Of a DNA stretch of 64,000 bases, positions 35,246 to 45,002 are shown one piece after another. Position 1 is the stretch's first letter, and the number at the start of each line of letters is the position of its first letter. The position numbers and the translations under genes are program-made. This DNA comes from Bog-756 sp963703145 (GTDB taxonomy: Bacteria > Actinomycetota > Acidimicrobiia > Acidimicrobiales > RAAP-2), in contig OY969793.1 of assembly GCA_963703145.1 (NCBI GenBank), positions 2,976,001 to 3,040,000 on the forward strand, written 5' to 3'. The notes under the pieces were generated by a model. That model did not search any database. It saw nothing but the letters and a program-made list of their open reading frames with translations, and was not told the DNA's origin.

Positions 35246-36079
35246 TCAACGCACCCGCTCCTGATTGCCAGAGCCCAGCTTCAATGTCGCAAGGAAGCTC
35301 AAGATGGCCTCGGCGGTGAGCCCAGACTGCTGAGACTGGGGATAGTGCCCGGCTTCGGGAACCATCACCACCGATGCGTTCAACGTCTCAGCGATCCATC
35401 TCGCCTCCTCGGAGGGATCGGGAAAGTCCGGGTCCCGTTCTCCCATGATCACCACAGTCGGGCTGGACACATCCGTCAGTCGGGCCTCTGCCGGATCGTG
35501 ATTCGTCCGAGTGGTCAGTGAGAACGCCTTGGCGTACCCGGGACGACGGAGACTCGCCACTACCGTGTCCCGGTACTCATCGAAGTCATCGGGCCGATGG
35601 CCGGCGTAGAGCTTCGGCATGTAGGACTTCCAGGATGCGGCGGCCCAGGGCCGAGCCATCGCCACCCGCAGCAGGATTCGCTGGATGGCGCTCATCTTGC
35701 CGTTGCGAACGAACGGGCCGACGAGCACGAGGCCGTCGACCAGGTCCGGCCGATCCGCGGCGACGAGTGCTGCAGCTCCGGCGGCCATGGAGTTCCCGAC
35801 GATGACCGCCGGCCCACCGAGCTCTTCGATCAGCGCCATGACGTCGCCCGCCGTCTCAACATCTCCGTAGGAGGAGAACGTCGCATCGCTGTCGCCATGC
35901 CCCCGGAGGTCCGTGCAGGCCACCCGGTAGCCGTTCGACCGAAGGGTCGGGGCCAGGAACCGATAGGTGCTCCGGAGATCGCCCATGCCGGGGACGAGAA
36001 GCACGAGCGGCCCGGTGCCAGCAACGTCGTAACCGATTTTTCCTTCGGGGAGGTCTATGAACTTGGTGTTGGAGATCAT
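35246..36079 (-). CDS. Alpha/beta hydrolase
   Basis: 277 residues from the ATG at 36079 (AGGAC upstream). Canonical alpha/beta hydrolase features: 'LVLLVPGMGDLRSTYRFLAPTLRSNGYRVACTDLRGHGDS', nucleophile elbow 'VIVGNSMAAGAA', acid in 'VIMGERDPDFPDPSEEA' and catalytic histidine in 'VPEAGHYPQSQ'. A serine esterase/hydrolase acting on a small substrate is likely; the substrate is unknown. It is one of two intact alpha/beta hydrolases in this gene train and lies 66 bp after the saccharopine-dehydrogenase-like gene. Confidence 0.9.
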   Translation of the reverse strand: MISNTKFIDLPEGKIGYDVAGTGPLVLLVPGMGDLRSTYRFLAPTLRSNGYRVACTDLRGHGDSDATFSSYGDVETAGDVMALIEELGGPAVIVGNSMAAGAAALVAADRPDLVDGLVLVGPFVRNGKMSAIQRILLRVAMARPWAAASWKSYMPKLYAGHRPDDFDEYRDTVVASLRRPGYAKAFSLTTRTNHDPAEARLTDVSSPTVVIMGERDPDFPDPSEEARWIAETLNASVVMVPEAGHYPQSQQSGLTAEAILSFLATLKLGSGNQERVR

Positions 36080-36144
36080 GGCGTGTCCTTTCATGGTGTT
36101 GGATAGATACAGCAAGTCGGCAAATGGGTGATGCGTCGTGCCTC

Positions 36145-37137
36145 CTACCGACCTGTCGCTAGCTGTGGAGCTGAGGCGGTCACCTTGGACGTTCCCTCGA
36201 CGCTGAAGGCGAACTCCGGCCCGAACGCAGCCGCCGGGCTGAATGCCCCACCCAGCGTTCGATCCAAGGTCTCCTCCACTGAGCGGACGGCGATCATGGC
36301 TGTGTAGCGATAGGACTCCCCCGTCTCCAGCCAGGCCTCGGAGGACGTGCCGTCAATGCCGACGGCTCGAGCCCACCCAAATGATCGATAGGTCTGAGCG
36401 CCGGGAGACTCCGCCGTGTCCGGCAGTTCGACGAGCGCGGAGTAGGCGACGACGTTTGTGGCGCCAGTGGCCTGAAAGGCCGCCTCGAGGTCACCGGTCG
36501 GGACCGGCATGATGGGGAAGTCACCGTCGGGAAACGAGAGGGTACTGATTCCCATCCCGAGTTCTTGCGTCCGTAGTTGGCCACGCTGTCGAATCCAACC
36601 TCCGAAGGGAATGTTCTCCGCCCTCGTTGCCGCGACGCCCGGTCCCGGCTCAGCGCTGGCAACCCGAGCCACCACTTCGAGGGTCTCTGCTCCCCCGACT
36701 GCGTCACTCACCGAGCGAGCCAGGCAGTTGGTGGCCACGACTCCGAATCCGACGCCCGGCATCACGGTGATCGCCGCCTGTTCGGCTTGCGGATTGAGGT
36801 CGTAGAGGTTCCGGAATACCTGGAGTTCGTTGCTGATGTCGAGGTAATGGGTGCCCGAGTTGAGACAGGCTTCGGCCAGCGGGGCCGCCGTGTGCAGGAA
36901 GGGGCAGGCGGCGTTGAGTACCAGGTCGACGTCGGACAGGCCCTCGCTCAAGGTGGTCGGTTCATCCAGGGCGAGGACCCGGTAGGGCAGGCCGAGGCGA
37001 TGGGCCAATGCCTTGAGAGCTGGTTCGCTGCGACCGGCCAGCAGCGGTCGGTGGCCAATGTCGCAGGCATGCTGAGCGATGAGGCTGCCGGTGTAGCCGG
37101 CGGCGCCGTAAAGCATCCAGGTTGGATTGTTGTTCAT
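36145..37137 (-). CDS. Saccharopine dehydrogenase-like NAD(P)-binding protein
   Basis: 330 residues. The N-terminus 'WMLYGAAGYTGSLIAQHACDIGHRPLLAGRSEPALKALAHRLG' is the Rossmann start of the saccharopine dehydrogenase NADP-binding family, and 'DVDLVLNAACPFLHTAAPLAEACLNSGTHYLDISNE' is the second diagnostic segment. Similar proteins include trans-acting enoyl reductases that work on lipids and polyketides. True lysine-pathway saccharopine dehydrogenase is unlikely at this length and context. It lies between two hydrolase genes downstream of an MMPL exporter, which fits modification of an exported lipid or natural product. That role is inference. Confidence 0.82.
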   Translation of the reverse strand: MNNNPTWMLYGAAGYTGSLIAQHACDIGHRPLLAGRSEPALKALAHRLGLPYRVLALDEPTTLSEGLSDVDLVLNAACPFLHTAAPLAEACLNSGTHYLDISNELQVFRNLYDLNPQAEQAAITVMPGVGFGVVATNCLARSVSDAVGGAETLEVVARVASAEPGPGVAATRAENIPFGGWIRQRGQLRTQELGMGISTLSFPDGDFPIMPVPTGDLEAAFQATGATNVVAYSALVELPDTAESPGAQTYRSFGWARAVGIDGTSSEAWLETGESYRYTAMIAVRSVEETLDRTLGGAFSPAAAFGPEFAFSVEGTSKVTASAPQLATGR

Positions 37138-37179
37138 GGTTGAGTTCCCTTTGGATAGATGGAGATGTGCGTAAGCCGA

Positions 37180-38139
37180 TTACTTGGCGGCATATTCGCC
37201 AGCTCTGACTTGCACCATGAGCCTTCGGAACAGGTCCGGTTCCTCCAGTTGGAGAGTGTGTGCGGAGTGCTCGAACCAGATCAGCTGCTTGCTGGGAGCG
37301 CTCAACTGGTCGAAGTAGCGCTGGGCAGCCTCGCCCGGGGCCACCTGATCGAGGCGGCCCTGGACCATGACGATTGGGACGCCGATCCTGGGAAGTGACT
37401 GCGCCAGGTCCATCACGGCCAGTTCGGAAAGCAGTGCTTCCTGGGTCGCCGATACCCCTCGTAGAGTCCGCACGACATCTCCGAGCGAGTAGTCCGGTGA
37501 GCGCAGGAGACTGGCCACCAATCCACGGGCGATCGAACTGTAGGTCTCACCGGTGGTCACCCCTCCGAAGGTCGAAGCCCATCGGACCCGGGTCGAGAAC
37601 TGCTTGGCCGTCAGGTGGGGAGGTGGTCCTATTGCTTCGAGTTGGCGCGCCGCCCGCTTGTTGCCTCGCGTCAGCGCGGTCTGGACGGCGAAGTCGTAGG
37701 CACCATTGGCTGCCGCCTCGCCGTCGACGTCCATCCCGACCGCAACCAGGGCTCTGACCAAGTCCGGCCGAAGTGCTGCGGCGCTGGCTCCGACGGTCGC
37801 TCCGAACGAGAACCCGACTACGGAGCACTTCCCACCCCACCGATCTCGAAGTACCTCGAGGAGGGACACTGCGTCCTGGGTCATCCGGTCCAGGCTCATC
37901 TCTGATGGTCCCCGGCTGTCTCGCAGCGAGCGCCCACAGCCCCGTTGGTCCCAATAGACCACCGTGAACTCCTGCTCGAGCCCGAGCGTGCGCCCGAAGT
38001 GGTGTGCCTCGTTGAGCATGGGCAGGCCCGGGCCCTGCTGGATCATGAGGAGGACTGGGTTGGATTGATTCTGCCCACGAGTGCGGATCCACTGGGTAGA
38101 ACCACCGAGCTCAATGGGCTCGAGCGTGTCGATCATCAT
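37180..38139 (-). CDS. Alpha/beta hydrolase (proline iminopeptidase-like)
   Basis: 319 residues. 'NPVLLMIQQGPGLPMLNEAHHFGRTLGLEQEFTVVYWDQRGCGRS' follows the proline iminopeptidase layout, with QQGPG where the family usually has GGPG. The nucleophile elbow is 'CSVVGFSFGATVGASAA'. The acid lies in 'MVQGRLDQVAPGEAAQ' and the histidine in 'WFEHSAHTLQLEEPDLF'. Related actinobacterial enzymes are often general esterases or amidases, so peptidase activity is not assured. Its ATG overlaps the stop of the upstream epimerase frame (ATGA at 38136-38139), which supports the reading of that gene's C-terminus. Confidence 0.88.
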   Translation of the reverse strand: MMIDTLEPIELGGSTQWIRTRGQNQSNPVLLMIQQGPGLPMLNEAHHFGRTLGLEQEFTVVYWDQRGCGRSLRDSRGPSEMSLDRMTQDAVSLLEVLRDRWGGKCSVVGFSFGATVGASAAALRPDLVRALVAVGMDVDGEAAANGAYDFAVQTALTRGNKRAARQLEAIGPPPHLTAKQFSTRVRWASTFGGVTTGETYSSIARGLVASLLRSPDYSLGDVVRTLRGVSATQEALLSELAVMDLAQSLPRIGVPIVMVQGRLDQVAPGEAAQRYFDQLSAPSKQLIWFEHSAHTLQLEEPDLFRRLMVQVRAGEYAAK

Positions 38140-39151
38140 GGCGTTCTTCTTTCTGAATCGGAGCTGTGCAGCTCGGAGTGAGTACCTTCGCTGGCAAGCT
38201 CGGACGGCCCGCCAGAGCGACGTTGGAACCAGGCAACGGTGCCGGCGATGGCGTCCGGCAGTGGAGTACCGGAGTCACCGAAACTGCGGTGTACTTGGAG
38301 GTGTCGAGCACGAAGGGCTGGTCGAACTGGTAGGTCATCTCCACCATGGACCGCAGTACTGGGTTGAACAGACCCAAGCCACGGAGGGCCAGCTTGGACA
38401 CCGACCGGCTCTCGACCGGGTGGCCGACCTCCTCGCCGATGAGTTCGAAAATGTGGCGAGTCGTCACCGTTTCGGGTCCCGGAAGGTGCCAGACCTGGTC
38501 CACCGCGCGCTTGTCGGTGCCCAGGGTGGCCAGGCCCCGGGCGATGTCGGGCACGTAGCTGTAGGTGTGGAGGAGCTCCGGATTGCCGATGAAGTCGGCC
38601 CGGCGCCCGGACACAGCGTTGCCGAACACCCGCTCGCCGAGGGTGGAGCCATCGGTGACCCCGGCGCCGAAGAAGTCCGATGCCCGTCCGATGGCGATGT
38701 GGACCAGACCGGCGTCCCTGGCTTCGAGCAGCTCCCGGGTCATGGCTGCCCGGGTGCGGCCCTTCACGGTCGATGCCACGAGCGGGAGGTCCTCGGTCAT
38801 GGGTACGCCGCCGGTCGGGCCGTAGCCGTAGAGGTTCTCGAGGCTGACCAGCAGTGCCCCGTTTCGCTCGGCTGCGGCCAGGACGCCACGCTGGAGCGGA
38901 GGAAAGAGTTCGGTCCATTTGGGGTACGGGGCGTTCAGGCACTGGTAGAGGACTGCGGCGCCGCTGGCTGCCTCCGTTGCCGCTGCAGTATCGCTGGCGT
39001 CCGCCCCTCGCCATTCGACTCCTCCGGGTAGCTCTGAGGGTCGGCTCCGCGACACTACCCGGACCGAAAGGCCCAGTCCCGACAGATGGGCGGCCAGGGC
39101 TCGTCCGACGTTGCCGGCCCCGAACACGACGTGCAGCTGGCCATCAGCCAT
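38136..39151 (-). CDS. NAD-dependent epimerase/dehydratase family protein, one frame break
   Basis: Starts at the ATG at 39151 (AGGAG upstream). 'LHVVFGAGNVGRALAAHLSGLGLSVRVVSRS' is the dinucleotide-binding fold. 'LVSLENLYGYGPTGGVPMTEDLP', 'TRAAMTRELLEA', 'GAGVTDGSTLGERVFG' and 'YVPDIARGLATLGTDKRAVDQVWHLPGPE' follow the atypical SDR pattern. After 'FVLDTSKYTA' near 38285 the frame shifts by one base, and 'FGDSGTPLPDAIAGTVAWFQ' completes the normal C-terminus, stopping at 38136 in an ATGA overlap with the next gene. Because that overlap is conserved, a simple one-base deletion or sequence error is likely. Confidence 0.78.
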
Positions 39152-39767
39152 GATCGGCTCCTGGTGCGTCCGGTGCACCGGTCGGATTGGAGACGGCCGC
39201 TTGGGGATCGTCGCCCATGCGACTGTCCCAGTGCTGGTGGTAGGGACGGAGTCCGAACACCTTGGCCGCCGCCCACAGGGGCGGAAAGACCAGGTTCTGG
39301 ACCCAGATGGGAGGGGAGGTCACCCTGCTCTCGTGCCGGAAGTGCCAGAAGGTGGCACCGAGCTGCAAGGGGTTCTTGGGCGCACCCCGGGCCGTCGTCC
39401 TCCCATCGGCCACCAGGCCGGCCAGGGCCTCGTGGAACTCCTTGGTGTGGAGGGCAGGTCGGAGCTCGACCACGCCGGTGATCTCGACGGTGCCGAGATT
39501 CCCCTCGGAGTGAGGGACCCCGGGAGGCACGACGATGGTCTCCCCCGCCGTGGCGGTGATCGGCTTTCCGTCGAGGGTGAAGGCGGCCTCACCCGAGACG
39601 ATGGTGAACCGCTCCTCCTGGTGAGGGTGGACGTGCTCGGAGATGACCCCACCGGGCATGCTGCGCCAGGTGAAGCGGACCAACTCACCATTGCTGTCCT
39701 CGGCCACCGTGGTGTACTCGATCCACTCACCGGTGGCCGGATTGAAGAAGGGATGGAAGGCGGTCAT
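39144..39767 (-). CDS. Cupin domain-containing protein
   Basis: 207 residues. The first ~110 form a cupin: 'GGVISEHVHPHQEERFTIVSGEAAFTLDGKPITATAGETIVVPPGVPHSEGN' gives the H-x-H-x(4-5)-E and later His metal ligands. The rest ('ALHTKEFHEALAGLVADGRT... LGATFWHFRHESRV') is helical, ending in a polar tail. Single-domain cupins with such a tail are often dioxygenases or isomerases. The start overlaps the MMPL stop (TGATG) and the end overlaps the epimerase start by 8 bp, so translation is coupled across all three. Substrate unknown. Confidence 0.85.
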   Translation of the reverse strand: MTAFHPFFNPATGEWIEYTTVAEDSNGELVRFTWRSMPGGVISEHVHPHQEERFTIVSGEAAFTLDGKPITATAGETIVVPPGVPHSEGNLGTVEITGVVELRPALHTKEFHEALAGLVADGRTTARGAPKNPLQLGATFWHFRHESRVTSPPIWVQNLVFPPLWAAAKVFGLRPYHQHWDSRMGDDPQAAVSNPTGAPDAPGADHG

Positions 39768-41968
39768 CACCGCACCTCCTCGAGATCCGCACTGAGGACC
39801 GCCACCGGCACCGACGGCCGGGAAGGTGCGAGCGGAGTAGCAAGAGGCGCTAGCGAAGGCCGCCGGGAGAACGGATTCCACCAGGCCGCGGATCCGAGCA
39901 GCTTCATCACGGCGGGGACCAGCACCGCCCTGACCAGCGTGGCGTCGAGGATGACGGCGAACGCCACTCCGAACCCGATCTCCTTCACGAACACCAGCCG
40001 GGACAGCACCAGGGCTCCCATGGCCAGGGCGAGGCAGCAGGCCGCCGCCGTCACGATCCCCCCGGTGTGGGCCATGCCGAGGGCCACCGCCTCGTCGGGT
40101 GTGGCGCCGGCATCGTGCTCCTCTTTGATCCGGCCGAGCAGGAACACCCCGTAGTCGGTCGATAGGCCGAACACGACGGCCAGGATGATGATCAGCGAGG
40201 TCGACTGGAGTGCGCCGGGAGCGTGGAAGCCCAGGAGATGGCTCAGGTGCCCCCTCTGGAATCCCCACACCAGCACCCCGTAGGTGGCCAGGATGGTGAA
40301 GAAGTTCATCACCACCGCCATCAGCGGGAGCGTCACAGAGCGGGTCATGGCGAACAGCATCACCAGGGCGATCAGGACGATCAGTCCGATGACCACCGGC
40401 AGGTGGGACTTCAGGCTGTGCTGGAGGCTGAGGAAGGAGGCGGTCTGCCCGATGACCGTCACTTGGCCGGGACCGGGAAGCGCCTGGATGGCCTCGACGG
40501 CCTGCTGAGCTGTGGGCGACAGGGGTGCGGCGGTCAGGACAACGCTCGACTCCCAGAGCGACCCGCCCAGGTGCTGGAAGGCCGGCACCGCCTTGACGCC
40601 CGCCACGTGAGCCACCGAGGTGGAGTAGGTGGCCAGTTCTGCCGGCGTCACCTGGCTCGAGTCGACCACGACACCAGCCGGCGCCTCGGAGAAGGTCGGG
40701 AACTGGTTCTGGACCAGGGCGTAGGCCGCACCGGCCGAGCTGCTGGACGGCAGGGCGCTGGCATCGGCACCGGTGAAGGCAACGTGGAGGAACGGTGAGG
40801 CCAGCACCACGATGACCAACACGGCGGCCCCGCCCCAGATGAGTGGACGACGCATGACCCGAGTGGCCATGGCGTACCAACGACGACCGGCGGCGCCCTC
40901 AGACACAGGCTCGTCCGCCGAGGCTGCAGGCTGCACCGCAATCCGCTCACCGAACACGGTCAGGATCGCCGGCAGGACCAGGAGGGCGAAGGCGCCGGCG
41001 GCGAGCACGACGATGGCGCCGGCAACACCCATGGAGTAGACGAAGCGCTCGGGGAAGACGGCCAGGGTGGCGAGGGCGGCGGCGATGGTCAGTGAACTGA
41101 ACAGGACAGTGTGACCTGCGGTCCGACGGACCGTGGCCAGGGCGGCGTTGATCGAGGCGCCCCGGGCGAACTCCTCCCGGAAGCGCGAGATGACGAGGAG
41201 GCTGAAGTCGACCGACAAGCCGATTCCGAGTGCAATGACCAGATTGAGGGCGAAGATGGACAGCGGGACCACCACCAGGGCGAGGCCCATGACGCCCAGG
41301 GTGACAGCGATGGCGAAGACCGCCCCGACCAGCGGTACCGCCGCAGCCCGGAGGCCCCGGAACACGAAGAACAGCAGCAACAGTAGGAACGGCAGGGCGT
41401 AGAGCTCTGCCCGTCCGAGGTCCTGGGACGAGACGGATGCGATCTGGACACCGGCCACGGTGGGGCCACCGAGCCAGGCATTGGCCTTCAGCGCCGGCTG
41501 GGCGGCGATGGACTTCTGGAGGGTGGTGACCGCCTTCTGCTCGTTGACGGCACCGACGGTGGCCACCACCGTGGTGAGGGTCCCGTTGCTCGAGATCATG
41601 CTCCGGTCGCCGGTGTTCGAGTAGTCGAGGACGCTTTTGACCTCTGGGCGGGCCCGAAGGATCGAGACCACCGAGGCCACTCGGGCGGGGAGAGCCGAAG
41701 TTGTGGTGATCGGCGTGGCGGTGCGCACGACGACGCTATAGCCCTCTTCGGGATTCGCCCCAGTCACCCGTTGGATCTGGTGCTGGGCCAGCACGACCGC
41801 TGAGCCAGGAGCGTCATAGTCGCTCAGTGAGGACGTGAGGTGGGCCGAGGCGATACCCCCACCCACCAGACCGATGAAGGCGATGGCACCGGCCAGCCAC
41901 AGGACAAGCTTGGCGCGTCGCCGCTTGTCACCGGAGGGCAAGCGAGGGGTTGAGGAGTGATGACTCAT
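39767..41968 (-). CDS. MMPL family transporter
   Basis: 733 residues from the ATG at 41968 (AAAGGA upstream). Twelve membrane helices fall in two halves. Each starts with one helix and a periplasmic domain and then a five-helix bundle: 'LFFVFRGLRAAAVPLVGAVFAIAVTLGVMGLALVV... GIGLSVDFSLLVISRFREEF' and 'STDYGVFLLGRIKEEHDAGA'. The 'GL(S)xDY/DFxLL' aspartates are the proton-relay residues of MMPL/RND proteins. MMPL proteins export lipids and glycolipids in mycobacteria and relatives. It sits between the small-protein gene and a set of modifying enzymes, so it probably exports their product. Confidence 0.92.
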   Translation of the reverse strand: MSHHSSTPRLPSGDKRRRAKLVLWLAGAIAFIGLVGGGIASAHLTSSLSDYDAPGSAVVLAQHQIQRVTGANPEEGYSVVVRTATPITTTSALPARVASVVSILRARPEVKSVLDYSNTGDRSMISSNGTLTTVVATVGAVNEQKAVTTLQKSIAAQPALKANAWLGGPTVAGVQIASVSSQDLGRAELYALPFLLLLLFFVFRGLRAAAVPLVGAVFAIAVTLGVMGLALVVVPLSIFALNLVIALGIGLSVDFSLLVISRFREEFARGASINAALATVRRTAGHTVLFSSLTIAAALATLAVFPERFVYSMGVAGAIVVLAAGAFALLVLPAILTVFGERIAVQPAASADEPVSEGAAGRRWYAMATRVMRRPLIWGGAAVLVIVVLASPFLHVAFTGADASALPSSSSAGAAYALVQNQFPTFSEAPAGVVVDSSQVTPAELATYSTSVAHVAGVKAVPAFQHLGGSLWESSVVLTAAPLSPTAQQAVEAIQALPGPGQVTVIGQTASFLSLQHSLKSHLPVVIGLIVLIALVMLFAMTRSVTLPLMAVVMNFFTILATYGVLVWGFQRGHLSHLLGFHAPGALQSTSLIIILAVVFGLSTDYGVFLLGRIKEEHDAGATPDEAVALGMAHTGGIVTAAACCLALAMGALVLSRLVFVKEIGFGVAFAVILDATLVRAVLVPAVMKLLGSAAWWNPFSRRPSLAPLATPLAPSRPSVPVAVLSADLEEVR

Positions 41969-41999
41969 GACAGGGGTCCTTTCCGAGGTGACAACGGCA

Positions 42000-42173
42000 T
42001 CAGGCAAGTTCTTCGAGCACCTTGAGGAGCTCAAGCACGCCGGAGAAAGCTGTCCAGTGGCCATCGAGATCGGCACCGTCGGGGCCGATCCGGCCCTCGA
42101 TTCGGCCGTCTGAGGTCCGGTTGGCTTCAAGAAGCAGGCGCACAGTCCGCCTCGGAGTTGATGAGGTGTCCAT
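42000..42173 (-). CDS. Small protein (57 aa) of LuxR-linked family, copy A
   Basis: 57 codons between an ATG at 42173 and a TGA at 42000-42002, 31 bp before the MMPL start. The core 'SDGRIEGRIGPDG' plus 'FSGVLELLKVLEELA' matches the 60-residue protein at 53038 ('AQGRMSGTVSKGS', 'FSGALELVARLEQLLD'). Both are encoded directly after a LAL-type LuxR gene and the same 17-bp palindrome. Predicted form is a few beta strands and a C-terminal helix, no membrane segment. I do not recognise a named family. Roles such as chaperone, adaptor or regulatory partner are open. No ribosome site is obvious, which fits a leaderless start. Confidence 0.7.
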   Translation of the reverse strand: MDTSSTPRRTVRLLLEANRTSDGRIEGRIGPDGADLDGHWTAFSGVLELLKVLEELA

Positions 42174-42208
42174 GGGTCCCAGTCAACGGGAAGAGCAGCG
42201 CAATGTCC

Positions 42209-42225
42209 CCAGGGATCGACCCTAG
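42209..42225 (-). promoter_or_regulatory. Putative LuxR operator upstream of small protein A
   Basis: On the minus strand the site reads CTAGGG-TCGAT-CCCTGG, an imperfect 6-5-6 palindrome whose centre is 44 bp before the ATG at 42173. It has the same layout as CTAGGG-AATTT-CCCTAG at 52987, centred 43 bp before the second small gene. A further half-site (CCAGGGTC) lies just upstream at 42230-42237. If transcripts are leaderless, the sites sit near -43, where LuxR activators contact RNA polymerase. Confidence 0.62.
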
Positions 42226-42307
42226 GTTTGACCCTGGTTTTCTCTGGGGCAGCCGCGAATGCCCAGGCAGGAGACCCTTGGCCCCGTCTCGAGTAGGAGC
42301 GAGCTGC

Positions 42308-45002
42308 TCAGCGGAGCAGGTCGGTCAGCTCGCGCCGAGAGGCGATGTCGAGCTTGATGAAGCAGTTGCGGAGGTGGTACTCGACGGTTTTCACCGAGAC
42401 GTAGAGCTCGCCGGCGACTTCGCGGTTGGTCAGGCCGGTGGCGACCAGTCTGGCCACCGACATTTCGGCCCGACTCAGGCCGAGCGTGGCTGCCGGGCTC
42501 TGCGCCGCAGCGGAGACCTGCATGAGCTCCAGTTCCTCAGCACATCGCCGCACGAAGGGGTCGGCTCCCAGATCGGAAAAGAGGCGGTGGGCCGCCTCCA
42601 GCTGGATCACCGCCTCAGGCTGTCTGCCCATCGAGCGCAGGCGACGGCCGTCGTCGAGGCGAAGGAGGGCTTGTTCGAGCGGAATCAGCGACACTTCGGC
42701 GATGGCGTGTCCTCGCGCAAAGGCAGCATCGGCACGCGAGGGATCACCGGTTGCGGCAGCGAGGTTGCCCTGGCAACGGGCCAGGGCCAGCGCTGCCGAT
42801 CGAGGGCTCGGCTCGGGCATGGCCTGCTCGAACTCATCGAGAGCGACCTCGGCCTCACCGAGGCGACCCGAGCCGATGAGTGCGTCGATCTCACTCGACC
42901 GCCAATTGAAGACGCCGGGAAGGCCGCCGACTCCGAGGCGATTGGTGGCACGGACCGGTTCGGTGGCCGCCAGGATGCCGAGGAGGTCCCCACGGGCCGA
43001 AGCGAGAGCGACACCGGCCACCGCACAGGTCGCCACGGCCAGCACCACAGGAAACCGAGCTGCGGCCTCGCGAACCGCGGCGACCCGCTCTGACGCGGCA
43101 GTCCACTGACCGCGACCGGCGAGAACCTGGGCCGATCGAGCGTGCGCCCGAGCCAAATCCAGGGGGCGGTCAGCATCCTGGGCCAGCGAGATGGCCAGTC
43201 GGGCGTACGTCAAGGCTGTATCCCAGTCGCCTCGGCGGAAGTGTGCCTCACTCAGATGAGACAGACACGGAACGGGATAGGTCGCAGGGACTCCGGAACG
43301 CAGCCGAGCGGCGGCGGCGCCCAGATCGGCAATGGCGCCGGACAGGTCATCCACATAGACCTTCAACATCCCGCGCATGATTCAGCGCGTCGATCTCGGT
43401 CCGGGGTACGTCGTTGGCGGAGGGTGGGAGGAAGTCGAGAACGGTCAAACCCTCGGCCACCTGTCCCGTCTTTCCCAGCGAGTAGGCGTGCGCCGTCCTG
43501 GCCATGGCCCAGAGGGCTGAATCGGGCACGGTGCCGGTCACTGCTCGCTCCGCCCAGATCACCCCCTCCTCCGGTCGTCCAGAGATGACCATCCAGTTGG
43601 CCAGGGAGGTGGCGGCCCGTGCGCCGATGCTCGGCTCGCTGTCAGGATTGTGCGCCGACCATGCAGCGACCAGGCGTTCCTCCGTGTTTGGTGATCCCGT
43701 GTACACCCCAAGGAGGCCGAGAAGGGCATCACGACGGGCGCTGGATACTTGGCACCTGTTCAGGACCCGAGCGGCGCCATCGGTGTCAGCGGCGCCCAGG
43801 TGAGCGACGGCGGCATCGAGGAGCCGGCGCTCCCTGTCCTCACCTGCTGACGACAGAGCGGCGGAGTGCTCCAGAGCCCACGCTGCCGCAACTGTGTCGC
43901 CCTCAGCACTGCTGATCGCTGCTGTCGACTCGAGTTCGTTGGCGAGGATGTCGTTGACACCCAGGGTGGCGGCCACCCGATGGGCCAGTCCCGCACGGCC
44001 TTCAACGACATCGGCCGCTAGTGAGTGGAGGTGCCGACGGTTGGTCGGACTAAGATCGGCGTAGATCGCCGCCCGGTACAGCGGGTGGGCAAAAGTGAGC
44101 TCCGACGGCGACGGAGCCTCCACCAGCAGCCCGGCAGCAACGGCCTCATCAGACCCACGCATGCTGTCGGACAGACCAGCCACAGCAGTCGTAGTGGCGA
44201 TGGGGGCGTGTTGGCCCAGAACCGACGCAGCGGCGAGGAAGACCTGGGCATCGCTCGACAGGGCAGCAACACGCGTCAGGATCACTGCAGAGAGATCTCG
44301 CGGAGCGGGTAGTCCGCCACCATCGGCCGCGTTGAGGGCAGCAACGCCGATCTCTTGGAGCAGCGCTCGAGAGTAGAGCGGGTTGCCCCCCGTGTGGGCA
44401 AGCAGTCGGGCCGCCCCTCGGCTGGAGAGAACACCGAGCTCGAGCGCACTGGCCATTTCGACGAGATCGTCTGCGGTGAGCCCCTCCAGCCGGATCTGGG
44501 TGACTCGCGAGTCGCCGGCCACGAACCGCGCCCAGCCCGGGTCGATGAGTCCCTCCGCACGGGTGGCTACGACCGTCAGGACGGTATCAGCCCGCAATCG
44601 GCGCAGTGCGAACAGCAGCGCCCGAGAGGACGGCCGATCGATCCACTGCAGATCATCAACGACCAGGACGACGACCTGGCCGTCGGCCTGAAGGCCATCA
44701 AGCAGGTCCACCAGCCGTTGGCCGACGATCATCGGATCGGCACCAGGTTCGGTCAGAGCGTCGGGCTGGAGCTGATCGATAATCCCGTAGGAGAGCAGGG
44801 TCTCGGCCTCATCGGCGCACACCTCGAGAACTGCACCAGCGGTGACGGAGACAAGAAATCGGGAAAGAAGGGTCGACTTACCGGCCCCGGCGTCCGCCTC
44901 GATATACACGACCTGTGGGCGACCAGCCCTGGCTGCAGCCAGTGTCTCCTCGAGGACTCGCAACTCACGGTGGCGGCCGACGAAGCCGACCGGGCCGGAC
45001 AC
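42308..45002 (-). CDS. LuxR family (LAL) ATPase regulator A, one frame break
   Basis: About 897 residues once one extra base near 43370 is removed. The GTG at 45002 (VSGPVGFVGRHRELRVLEE) is preferred; the frame is open to 45098. The N-terminal STAND ATPase has Walker A 'IEADAGAGKSTLL' and Walker B 'VVVLVVDDLQWID'; sensor-type 'LLAHTGGNPLYSRALLQE' follows. TPR-like helices fill the middle. The C-terminal HTH is 'LSRAEMSVARLVATGLTNREVAGELYVSVKTVEYHLRNCFIKL'. It should activate transcription after binding ATP and an effector. The minus-strand gene train downstream, headed by small protein A, is the likely target through the palindrome at 42209. Confidence 0.82.

Noticed and set aside
39768..40880. 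N-terminal extension of the cupin gene
   Set aside because: It lies antisense-free but out of frame inside the MMPL gene. The ATG at 39767 in the TGATG overlap starts the family homology.
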